This document shows positions 34,092-41,511 of a stretch of 64,000 nucleotides of DNA, one piece after another (within the stretch, counting starts at the first letter, position 1; every line of letters begins with the position of its first letter). Made by a program: the position numbers and the translations under genes. The stretch is from Candidatus Zixiibacteriota bacterium. GTDB taxonomy: Bacteria > Zixibacteria > MSB-5A5 > GN15 > FEB-12. A model generated the notes under the pieces. The model saw only the letters and a list, made by a program, of their open reading frames with translations, had not been told where the DNA came from and made no database searches. Where the stretch lies: the NCBI GenBank assembly GCA_024280215.1, contig JAJRQO010000034.1, forward strand, positions 62,001 to 126,000, read 5' to 3'.

Positions 34092-35384
34092 ATGGAAACT
34101 ACACTTTCGATAGAAAATAAGTACGAAGAATTAGAAAGTAAGTTTGCTGAGCATAAAGCAAATTTACACGATCTTGCAATGATGGGATCAGTAATTACAT
34201 CGATTCATGAAATAAATTCTGTTCTTTCAGTTGTTATGGAGATGTCAATACGACTTGTCAATGGTGAGGTTGGTGGGATTCTTCTTAAAGATAAAGATGA
34301 ACTTATTGGCAAAGCAGTGTGGGGTGTCGATACTGATTTTTTAAAAAATTTAATGTATGCTGAAAATGTTGATCTCGCAACCTATTGTATTAACAATGGG
34401 GAGACAACTGTTTTACAACATCTTGATGTCCATTCTGAAGAAGGGATGGAGATAGATTCAATTATCTGTTCACCAATCCAAACTTCAAAAACATGTTACG
34501 GTGCACTTATTGTAATCAATAAGGCTGATGGTTCTGATTATACTGAAGATGATAAAGAGATGCTTGAAATGTTATTATCATTTGTTGCTGTAGCAATCGA
34601 AAATTCAATTTTGATGCAGGAGCGATTGGCAAGACAAAAGATTGAACAAGAAATGTTAATAGCTAAACAGATACAGGAAACAATATTACCACAAAAGACA
34701 AATCATATCGCGGGAGCAGAAATAGGTGCAGTTTATTTTCCAGCCAATGAAGTTGGTGGAGATTTTTATGATGTTGTGAAGCTCGATGATGATACCTGTG
34801 TAGTGATTATGGGGGATGTTTCAAACAAAGGTGTTCCTGCAGCTCTTGTTATGTCGGCAGCATCGGCAATTATCAAATCAACTCTGAAGCAGAATAAAGA
34901 TATTTCTATCGCCGAACTTGCTAATACAACTAATACTTTACTATCTGAAGAAATTATAAAAGAGAGAGAAATGTTCGTGACACTCTTTTTCTGTAAATTT
35001 GATTTTAAGAAAATGAAAGTAACCTTTTGTAATGCTGGTCATTTGCCTGGACTTTTCTGGGATAACAGAGAGAAAAAAGTAATTGAATTAGCAGTTGGTG
35101 GTCCAATTATTGGACAATTCCCTGAAATAAAATTTAAACAAGGTGAACAGACAATTTCTGCGGGCGATAGACTCTTCCTGTTTACTGATGGTCTCACAGA
35201 AGCAGCTGATGATACAGGTCAACTTTTTGGAAGAGAAAGAGCAGAACATGTTCTCTCAGTTGAAAATCATCTACCACCCAAGGAATTTTGCTTAAAAGTA
35301 AAAGATTGGATTGACGATTTTACTGTTGGATGTGCAGAAGATATGGTTGATGACTTTACTATTTTACAAGTAAAGGTTAAATAA
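34092..35384 (+). CDS. GAF-domain PP2C phosphatase (RsbU/SpoIIE family)
   Basis: The 430-residue protein has an N-terminal coiled stretch, a GAF sensor domain (about 35-180) and a C-terminal SpoIIE-type phosphatase domain. This contains AKQIQETILPQ, EVGGDFYDVV with metal-binding Asp, IMGDVSNKGVPAALVM, FCNAGHLPGLF and LFLFTDGLTEA. Such enzymes dephosphorylate a STAS anti-anti-sigma factor; one is encoded two genes downstream. The next gene starts 1 bp after the stop. A sigma-28-like site precedes it. The signal bound by the GAF domain is not known. Confidence 0.88.
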   Translation: METTLSIENKYEELESKFAEHKANLHDLAMMGSVITSIHEINSVLSVVMEMSIRLVNGEVGGILLKDKDELIGKAVWGVDTDFLKNLMYAENVDLATYCINNGETTVLQHLDVHSEEGMEIDSIICSPIQTSKTCYGALIVINKADGSDYTEDDKEMLEMLLSFVAVAIENSILMQERLARQKIEQEMLIAKQIQETILPQKTNHIAGAEIGAVYFPANEVGGDFYDVVKLDDDTCVVIMGDVSNKGVPAALVMSAASAIIKSTLKQNKDISIAELANTTNTLLSEEIIKEREMFVTLFFCKFDFKKMKVTFCNAGHLPGLFWDNREKKVIELAVGGPIIGQFPEIKFKQGEQTISAGDRLFLFTDGLTEAADDTGQLFGRERAEHVLSVENHLPPKEFCLKVKDWIDDFTVGCAEDMVDDFTILQVKVK

Positions 35385-35385
35385 T

Positions 35386-35808
35386 ATGGCTTCTTATAGC
35401 TTTATATACGCATCAGTACTTGATTCAGAAGAAAAAATGTTAAGTGATTTAGCAACATTGCTAAACGAAAATCAAATATTGAACCCAGAACGGTATGGAT
35501 TTATGTTGGTTGTGTCAGAAGCATTTACAAATGCACTTCTGCATGGAAATCAATTAATCCCAAGCAAAAATATCTACCTTCATGTAGAAATTAATAAAAA
35601 CCAGTTATCTGCCGACATAATTGACGAGGGCGAATTGGGGCTGAAACAAATAGAAGCTAAAAAGCCGTCTATATTAGATGAACCAAACGGGCGTGGAGTT
35701 GATTTAATCAGGCATTATGCAACTGACGCTATATTTACCGAAGCTGAAAATGGTGGAACGAAAGTGTCTATAACTTTGAATAGAAAATTAGAAAAAATAA
35801 CCTATTAA
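35386..35808 (+). CDS. Anti-sigma factor type serine kinase (RsbW-like HATPase)
   Basis: The 140-residue protein is a lone GHKL ATPase domain. The N box is SEAFTNALLHGN (about 46-57), the G1 box DEGELGL and the G2 box GRGVDLI. RsbW/SpoIIAB proteins bind a sigma factor or another target and phosphorylate the STAS partner. The gene sits between the phosphatase and the STAS gene, the standard partner-switching arrangement. No sigma factor gene follows, so the true target may be elsewhere or may not be a sigma factor. Confidence 0.87.
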   Translation: MASYSFIYASVLDSEEKMLSDLATLLNENQILNPERYGFMLVVSEAFTNALLHGNQLIPSKNIYLHVEINKNQLSADIIDEGELGLKQIEAKKPSILDEPNGRGVDLIRHYATDAIFTEAENGGTKVSITLNRKLEKITY

Positions 35809-35826
35809 ATCCTCCAGGAGGACAAA

Positions 35827-36177
35827 ATGGAAATTACAAAAAAAACTGAAAATTTAGTAACAGTCTTATGCTTAAAAGGTCGTCTTGACTTAGCAAGCGG
35901 TGCTGGATTAAAAGACGAAATCAAAGCCTTAATGGATAAAGAACAAAATCTTATTCATTTAAATCTTGCCGATGTTGATTTTATCAACTCATCGGGGCTT
36001 GGTGTGCTTGTCTCTATAATGAAAGAAATACGTATGCATAAAGGAAGATTAACTCTTTCAGATTTAGCAAGTTATGTACAAGAAATTTTTGAAATTACAC
36101 AACTCTCTCATATTTTTGAAATATTCACATCAGAGAGTGAAGCATTAACTTCGTATCAGTCAGTTTCTGCCAATTAA
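35827..36177 (+). CDS. STAS-domain anti-anti-sigma factor (RsbV/SpoIIAA-like)
   Basis: The 116-residue single STAS domain contains DFINSSGLGVLVS (51-63), where Ser55 or Ser56 should be phosphorylated by the RsbW-like kinase and freed by the upstream phosphatase. An ideal CAGGAGG site lies 5 bp before the ATG. The gene lies 18 bp after the kinase gene and 31 bp before a HEAT-repeat gene. Together the three genes form a complete partner switch. Confidence 0.9.
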   Translation: MEITKKTENLVTVLCLKGRLDLASGAGLKDEIKALMDKEQNLIHLNLADVDFINSSGLGVLVSIMKEIRMHKGRLTLSDLASYVQEIFEITQLSHIFEIFTSESEALTSYQSVSAN

Positions 36178-36208
36178 TAACTCAAAACTTGAAAGAAGTT
36201 GGTTGAAT

Positions 36209-38113
36209 ATGAGTAATGAAATTGAAAAAATTGGAGCCTTGTTAGAAAAATTACAATCTCCTGATTTTTATAACCGAGAAGAAGCTGTAAACGCACTTGG
36301 TTCCTGTGAAGTTGATGAAGCAGTAGCTGGATTAGTCATGGCATTAGAAGATGATGATCTCGGTATACGTGAGTTAGCAGCTGAACATTTAGTGAAAATT
36401 AAAGGTGATGTTGCTTCTCAATTACTAATTAAGTTTTTAGGCTCTGAAGATATTGGAAGTAGAAACTTGGCTTCTGAAATCCTTGTTAAAATTGGTGATG
36501 GTGCTGTTACCGCACTTGTAAATGAATTAGAGAATGATGACCATGATATTCGTAAATTTGTAGTTGATATCTTAGGACTTATAAAGAGTGAAAACTCTGC
36601 TGAAGCAGTGAGTGGAAAACTAAATGATAGTAACATCAATGTTGTCTGTTCAGCAGCCGAAGCCTTAGGTGAAATTGGTTCTGAAAAATCAATTGACAGT
36701 TTAATTGATGGATATAAAAAAAATGAAGATATCAGATTGCAGGTAGTAGAAGCATTAGGGAAAATTGGTGGCGATAAAGCACTTAATTATCTTTATGAGT
36801 ATTTGAATTCTGATGACCCTATGATTCTATTTTCTGTCATTGATGCTATTGGAATTACAGGAAATAAAAAATCTGTAAACCATCTTGTCAAATTTTTAGA
36901 TTCTGACGATACTTCAATTGCTGAAGCTGCTATGTCAGCGATTGTAAATATCTCAATTGAAAATAAAGGCACAATCGAACACGACTTACCGCTTGATAAA
37001 TTTTCATCATTCTTATTTGATGGTATTAAAAACAAAAATAAAAAATTAACAGAATTTACTCTTGCCCGTCTCAAACATTGGTATGGACAGGATGTTATGA
37101 ATTCCCTTTTAGAGGTTTTACATTTTGTTGATGAAGAAGATTTGAAATCTATTGTAAAAATGTTAGGTGAAATTGGACCATCTGCTTCACCTGCGATATT
37201 AAAACAATTTCCAAACGCAACGTCAGAATTGAAAATAATATATCTTAATATTATGAAACAGTATGTTGATGGCGATCTTGCTTCTCAACTGTTGCGTTAT
37301 AATACTGATGCTGACCCAGAGGTAAGAAGAAATATTGCTTTTGTATTAGGTGCCTCAGGTGATGTGTCAATGATTGACCATCTTAAAGTTATGACTCAAG
37401 ATAAAATTGGTAATGTTCGTTCAGCGTCTTATGCCGCACTCGGATGGCTTTGTTCAGAAAATGATCTGAATTTCTTGTTTGATGGACTTGATGATAGATA
37501 TCCAGATGTACGTGACGCTGCTATGGGAGCATTGGTTTTACTCGGCTCTCAACAAGTTGTATCACGGTTCTTTGAAGATTTATCTCATGATGATACGGAA
37601 CGTCAAAGATTAGCTGCGACCGCTCTCGGACTCATTGGAGATTCATCTGTTGTTGAGCCATTACTTCAAGCACTAAACCATCCTGAAAGTTCAATACGAA
37701 AATCAGCAATAGATTCATTGGCTAAAATCAGAGAAGTAGACAATGTTGAACCTCTTATGTTGTCGTTAAATGATGAAACCTCTGGAGTAAGAAAATCTGC
37801 TTGTACAGCATTGGTGATGATAAAAGGTCACACAGTAATTCCAGAGATCAAATTTCTTTTGGATGATGCCGATATCTGGGTTCGATATCATATGATTAAT
37901 ATAATCGGTGTTTCTGAACAAGCAATTTATGGCGAACTTGTGAAACCATTTATTGATGGTAACGAGGATATTTTAAAGATTGCTGCTATTAAAGCGTTAG
38001 CAAAGCTCGGATGTAAAGATTTTATGAAAGATATCTCAGCTCTACAAGATGATAATAACCAAGATATTGTTGATGCCGCTAAAGGTGCAATTACTGAGTT
38101 ACAGGAAGCATAA
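36209..38113 (+). CDS. HEAT-repeat protein
   Basis: The 634-residue protein is built almost entirely from HEAT/PBS-lyase-type helical repeats of about 30 residues, for example VNALGSCEVDEAVAGLV, VVEALGKIGGDKAL, IAFVLGASGDVSMIDHL and ATALGLIGDSSVVEPLL. No catalytic domain, signal peptide or membrane segment is seen, so it is a cytoplasmic scaffold. ATG 36209 is used; an in-frame TTG at 36203 is equally possible. It lies between the partner switch and the response regulators with 1-31 bp gaps, so it is in the same operon. A binding role for one of these regulators is inferred. Confidence 0.8.
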   Translation: MSNEIEKIGALLEKLQSPDFYNREEAVNALGSCEVDEAVAGLVMALEDDDLGIRELAAEHLVKIKGDVASQLLIKFLGSEDIGSRNLASEILVKIGDGAVTALVNELENDDHDIRKFVVDILGLIKSENSAEAVSGKLNDSNINVVCSAAEALGEIGSEKSIDSLIDGYKKNEDIRLQVVEALGKIGGDKALNYLYEYLNSDDPMILFSVIDAIGITGNKKSVNHLVKFLDSDDTSIAEAAMSAIVNISIENKGTIEHDLPLDKFSSFLFDGIKNKNKKLTEFTLARLKHWYGQDVMNSLLEVLHFVDEEDLKSIVKMLGEIGPSASPAILKQFPNATSELKIIYLNIMKQYVDGDLASQLLRYNTDADPEVRRNIAFVLGASGDVSMIDHLKVMTQDKIGNVRSASYAALGWLCSENDLNFLFDGLDDRYPDVRDAAMGALVLLGSQQVVSRFFEDLSHDDTERQRLAATALGLIGDSSVVEPLLQALNHPESSIRKSAIDSLAKIREVDNVEPLMLSLNDETSGVRKSACTALVMIKGHTVIPEIKFLLDDADIWVRYHMINIIGVSEQAIYGELVKPFIDGNEDILKIAAIKALAKLGCKDFMKDISALQDDNNQDIVDAAKGAITELQEA

Positions 38114-38114
38114 A

Positions 38115-38495
38115 ATGATGTCAAAGAATTCGATATTAGTCGTAGATGATGAACTTTTAATTAGAGATCTCTTGTATGATTTTTTTCAGGATCAAGGATG
38201 GGAAATTTCGATTGCTTCCGATGGAAAAAAGGCGATGGAGGTTTTAAAATCAAAAGAGATTGATCTGCTTTTAACTGACATTAAAATGCCTGAAATGGAC
38301 GGTTTGGATTTAACCAAATATGTAAGAGAAAATTATCCTGACATTCCAGTGGTTCTAATGACTGGTTTCCCTTCAGTTGAAACAGCAGTTACTGCATTGC
38401 GGGAAAAAGTTGAAGATTATATTGTGAAGCCGTTTAACATTAATAAATTGTACAAAACGGTTGAAAGTAAAGTAAACGAATCTAAAAGTGAATAG
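38115..38495 (+). CDS. Single-domain response regulator
   Basis: The 126-residue receiver domain has the acidic pocket VVDDE at 9-13, phosphoacceptor Asp55 in LLLTDIKMPEMDG, Thr in VVLMTG and Lys in YIVKPF. There is no output domain. It starts at ATG 38115, one base after the HEAT gene stop, with GGAAG upstream; a longer frame starting inside the HEAT gene is rejected. It overlaps the next gene by 8 bp. Receivers in this position may report to the HEAT protein or to the flagellar switch; this cannot be decided. Confidence 0.85.
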   Translation: MMSKNSILVVDDELLIRDLLYDFFQDQGWEISIASDGKKAMEVLKSKEIDLLLTDIKMPEMDGLDLTKYVRENYPDIPVVLMTGFPSVETAVTALREKVEDYIVKPFNINKLYKTVESKVNESKSE

Positions 38496-38976
38496 TGGGA
38501 AGATGTCAATTATAATTTCAGATTCAGATCCTTTGATAAGAGAAAATCTTACTGAATTTTTAAGTAATTCGGGGTATGAAGTTACATCAGTTCAGTCAAG
38601 TCAGCAATTGTTGGATGCTCAGCTACTTCAATCAGTAGAAGTTGTTCTCCTCGATTGTTCCAAAGATGAAAATGAAGTTTTAAAAACTATTCAAAAAATA
38701 AATAAGCTTAATTCGTCAGTTATAGTAATGGTGATGTTGATTGAGCCAACGATTAAAAGACTGTTTAAATTATTAGACAATAATGTTTTTTACATTTTAG
38801 TAAAACCATTGACCTTAAATGATTTTATCGAAAATCTCGAAAGAGCCATTGTACGTTATCAGGAAAATTTTGAGTTTAAAATTTTTCAGAAAAATAAAAA
38901 TTTAATTTTAGATGTATTAGCTGAAAAGGGTCTCGATTTATTTCCACATCAAAAGATACTTGAAACTACTTCGTGA
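38488..38976 (+). CDS. Divergent receiver-domain protein
   Basis: This 162-residue protein has a receiver fold with a degraded acidic pocket: SDSDPLIREN stands where DD normally occurs. The likely phosphoacceptor Asp is in VVLLDCSKDE, without the usual MPxMDG, and the Lys is in LVKPL. A C-terminal helix-rich tail of about 45 residues has no match that I recognise. The start is GTG 38488, overlapping the previous gene; ATG 38503 is an alternative. It may be a partly or wholly phosphorylation-independent regulator. Confidence 0.72.
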   Translation: MNSGKMSIIISDSDPLIRENLTEFLSNSGYEVTSVQSSQQLLDAQLLQSVEVVLLDCSKDENEVLKTIQKINKLNSSVIVMVMLIEPTIKRLFKLLDNNVFYILVKPLTLNDFIENLERAIVRYQENFEFKIFQKNKNLILDVLAEKGLDLFPHQKILETTS

Positions 38977-39037
38977 GAAGTTTAATTATATTTGTTAGGG
39001 TAAAGAGATAGGCAGAAATGCTTTAAAGAGGATAAAT

Positions 39038-40048
39038 ATGGGATATAAAACAATTTCCGAGCCAGAGATGACCAAAGATGAATTCATTATGATTCGTGAT
39101 TTTATTCATGAAAAATGTGGAATCTTCTTTGCTGAAAACAAAATGTATCTGGTAAAAAATCGTTTGATTAAACGGATGAAAGACTTAGCTATAAGTAGCT
39201 TTCGTGATTATTTCTATCATGTGAAATATGACACTTCGCAAAAAGAATTTACTGCTTTAGTGGGGCTTATTACAACCAATGAAACAAGTTTCTTTAGAAA
39301 TGAACCTCAGCTATTATCGTTTTCAGAAGAAGTATTGCCAAAAATTATTAAAGCGAAGCAAGAGAGTAAAGCATCTAAAACGATTAAGATTTGGTCTGCT
39401 GGTTGTTCTACTGGTGAAGAACCTTATACGCTTGCAATTATTATGAAAGAAAAAATAAAAGATTTTTCGAATTGGAAAATAGAAATTATTGCCAATGACA
39501 TTTCTGAACCAGTGTTGCAAAAGGCTCGTACTGGTATCTATAGTGGTATCACGCTACGTAATCTAAAACCTGAAATATTGAATAAGTATTTTACGAAAAC
39601 AAATGAAGATTATAAAGTTAACCAAGATATAAAAGCAATGGTAAAATTTTCTCATCTCAACTTAAATGATCCAAGGAAAATTACGATGTCTTCAAATTTC
39701 GATACGGTCTTTTGTCGAAATGTGATGATTTATTTTTCAGAAGAAATAAAAAAACAGTTGGTTCGTGGCTTCTTTAATTCACTTACTCCAGGTGGCTATT
39801 TCTATATTGGTCATTCAGAAACTCTACACGGAATTTCAAAAGCATTCAAGTTAGTATATTTAAAAAATGCTTTAGTCTACAATAAAGAAAATGCAAGCAC
39901 AGATACAAAAACAAAATCGTTGACTGGAATCTCAGTCAGACGGCCTACCATGCTTGTAAATAAAAAGACAGATGCTGCCGGAGGTGCTGTTCGTGCCTTG
40001 GAACTTTTGCAGAAAATAAAAAAAAATACAGCAGCCGTTAAGAGATAA
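39038..40048 (+). CDS. cheR: Chemotaxis protein methyltransferase CheR
   Basis: CheR methylates glutamates of chemoreceptors using S-adenosylmethionine. The 336-residue protein has an all-helical N-terminal domain (about 10-80), TTNETSFFRN, the SAM-binding IWSAGCSTGEEPYTLA (motif at about 117-132) and FDTVFCRNVMIYF; all are standard. A basic C-terminal tail of about 60 residues (280-336) extends past the normal end and is low in complexity. An AGAGGA site precedes the ATG. No chemoreceptor gene is in the window. Confidence 0.95.
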   Translation: MGYKTISEPEMTKDEFIMIRDFIHEKCGIFFAENKMYLVKNRLIKRMKDLAISSFRDYFYHVKYDTSQKEFTALVGLITTNETSFFRNEPQLLSFSEEVLPKIIKAKQESKASKTIKIWSAGCSTGEEPYTLAIIMKEKIKDFSNWKIEIIANDISEPVLQKARTGIYSGITLRNLKPEILNKYFTKTNEDYKVNQDIKAMVKFSHLNLNDPRKITMSSNFDTVFCRNVMIYFSEEIKKQLVRGFFNSLTPGGYFYIGHSETLHGISKAFKLVYLKNALVYNKENASTDTKTKSLTGISVRRPTMLVNKKTDAAGGAVRALELLQKIKKNTAAVKR

Positions 40049-40071
40049 TTAAGGAAGTCAGGATAAATATT

Positions 40072-40446
40072 ATGGATAGAATAATTTTAGTAGTAGATGA
40101 TTCACCGACAGTTATTAAATTTGTCAGTTTTTCGTTGAAAAATAAGGGTTATAAAGTTGTCACAGCTTGTGACGGTATGGACGCCGTAGAAAAAATTTCG
40201 AATATGTCAGAAAAGGTTGATCTTGTGATTACCGATCTCAATATGCCAAACCTTGATGGATACGGGTTAATTGATACACTCAGACATAATGATGAGTTTT
40301 GTGAAACTCCTATTATCATTCTTACTTCAGAAGAGGAAGAAGAAGATAAGCAAAAAGGTATACAAGTTGGTGCGAGTTCATATTTGGTGAAGCCATTTAA
40401 GCCAGCATTGTTAGTGAACGAAGTAGAAAAGTATTTGAAGAATTAA
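40072..40446 (+). CDS. CheY-like response regulator
   Basis: The 124-residue receiver has VVDDSPT at 7-13, Asp55 in LVITDLNMPNLDG, Thr in IIILTSEEEEE and Lys in YLVKPF. It has no output domain. Acidic EEEEEDK after the Thr is like PilG/Frz-type receivers. The sister gene 22 bp downstream looks more like canonical CheY, so this copy may serve another target or act as a phosphate sink. It lies 23 bp after cheR. Confidence 0.87.
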   Translation: MDRIILVVDDSPTVIKFVSFSLKNKGYKVVTACDGMDAVEKISNMSEKVDLVITDLNMPNLDGYGLIDTLRHNDEFCETPIIILTSEEEEEDKQKGIQVGASSYLVKPFKPALLVNEVEKYLKN

Positions 40447-40468
40447 TCATATAATAAAAGGAGGAACT

Positions 40469-40843
40469 GTGTCTGACTTAAAAATACTTGCAGTTGATGA
40501 CAGTCCTACAATGAGAAGAATTATTCTCAACACACTAAAACGGGCAGGTTTTACAGATGTCGTTGAAGCTGTTGATGGCAAAGATGCACTTGCGAAAATG
40601 GAAGTAGATACTTTCAATTTTGTGATTACTGATTGGAATATGCCTGAAATGGATGGACTGACATTTGTAACTACTCTTCGTGAAAAAGACCAGTACAAAA
40701 CATTACCAATTCTTATGGTTACAACTAGATCTGTGAAGGATGATATCTTGGAAGCAATGAAAGCAGGAGTGAATAATTATATCGTCAAACCTTTTACTCC
40801 AGAAACATTAAAAGAAAAAATAGATCAAGTGTTAGCTGGTTAA
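40469..40843 (+). CDS. cheY: Chemotaxis response regulator CheY
   Basis: The 124-residue protein carries all CheY residues: AVDDSPTMRRII at 8-19, Asp55 in FVITDWNMPEMDG, Thr in ILMVTTRS and Lys in YIVKPFTPETLKEK. The DWNMP motif is close to classical CheY. Phospho-CheY binds the flagellar switch and changes rotation. It starts at GTG 40469 with a perfect GGAGG site. The next gene is cheZ, whose phosphatase acts on this protein. Confidence 0.93.
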   Translation: MSDLKILAVDDSPTMRRIILNTLKRAGFTDVVEAVDGKDALAKMEVDTFNFVITDWNMPEMDGLTFVTTLREKDQYKTLPILMVTTRSVKDDILEAMKAGVNNYIVKPFTPETLKEKIDQVLAG

Positions 40844-40866
40844 ACAGTTATTAAGGAGAATTTGAA

Positions 40867-41454
40867 ATGTCAGAAGTTCTAAATCTGCAGGATAAAATAA
40901 AAAATGAACTCTTGGATATTTCTGGGACTATTAGTGAAATCGTAGATAGTTATAAACAACTACATAGTCCTCTTGTAGAGACCCAGAAAAATGTTCCAAA
41001 AGCAACTGAACAGCTTGATAAAATAGCTGAACAGACTGCGGCAGCAACTCATCGGATGCTTGATACAGCTGAGCTTATTACCCAACGTGAAGATGAAGTT
41101 ATCGCAGGTTTAAATATAATTAAAGAAAAAATTAATAACAAAAATTACGATGAAGTTATTGAACTTTGTGATGACTTAGCATTAAAAGCATCTGATAACA
41201 ATAATGATGCATTTGTAATTATGGATGCCCTTCAGTTTCAAGATATAACTTCACAACAAATCGACCATGCTGTAGTTTTGCTTGAGGAGCTTGAAAAAAA
41301 GCTCCATCGTATTTTAGCCGTTTTAAATGGTGAAGATAATAAAGATTTACCAGAAGTTTCAGTAAGTAAAAAACGTGCTTTTGATCCACATGCTGACTTA
41401 TTTACAAATAAAACAAATCAGCATGATATTGATAGCTTGTTTTCAAAAAAATAA
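40867..41454 (+). CDS. cheZ: CheY phosphatase CheZ
   Basis: CheZ removes the phosphate from CheY. The 195-residue, mainly helical protein has the catalytic segment ALQFQDITSQQI (121-132), in which Asp126 and Gln130 correspond to the catalytic Asp and Gln of known CheZ. The C-terminal peptide HDIDSLF (186-192) corresponds to the CheY-binding tail. A linker of about 30 residues joins the two. It sits directly after cheY and before cheA. Confidence 0.9.
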   Translation: MSEVLNLQDKIKNELLDISGTISEIVDSYKQLHSPLVETQKNVPKATEQLDKIAEQTAAATHRMLDTAELITQREDEVIAGLNIIKEKINNKNYDEVIELCDDLALKASDNNNDAFVIMDALQFQDITSQQIDHAVVLLEELEKKLHRILAVLNGEDNKDLPEVSVSKKRAFDPHADLFTNKTNQHDIDSLFSKK

Positions 41455-41511
41455 TTAGAAGATATCTTTTTATAATATCTTTACAAACAAAATAAACAGA
41501 TGGGCTGAAAT

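Noticed and set aside
38049..38114. Response regulator start inside the HEAT gene
   Set aside because: The 22 extra residues are not receiver-like; ATG 38115 directly after the HEAT stop has a GGAAG site.
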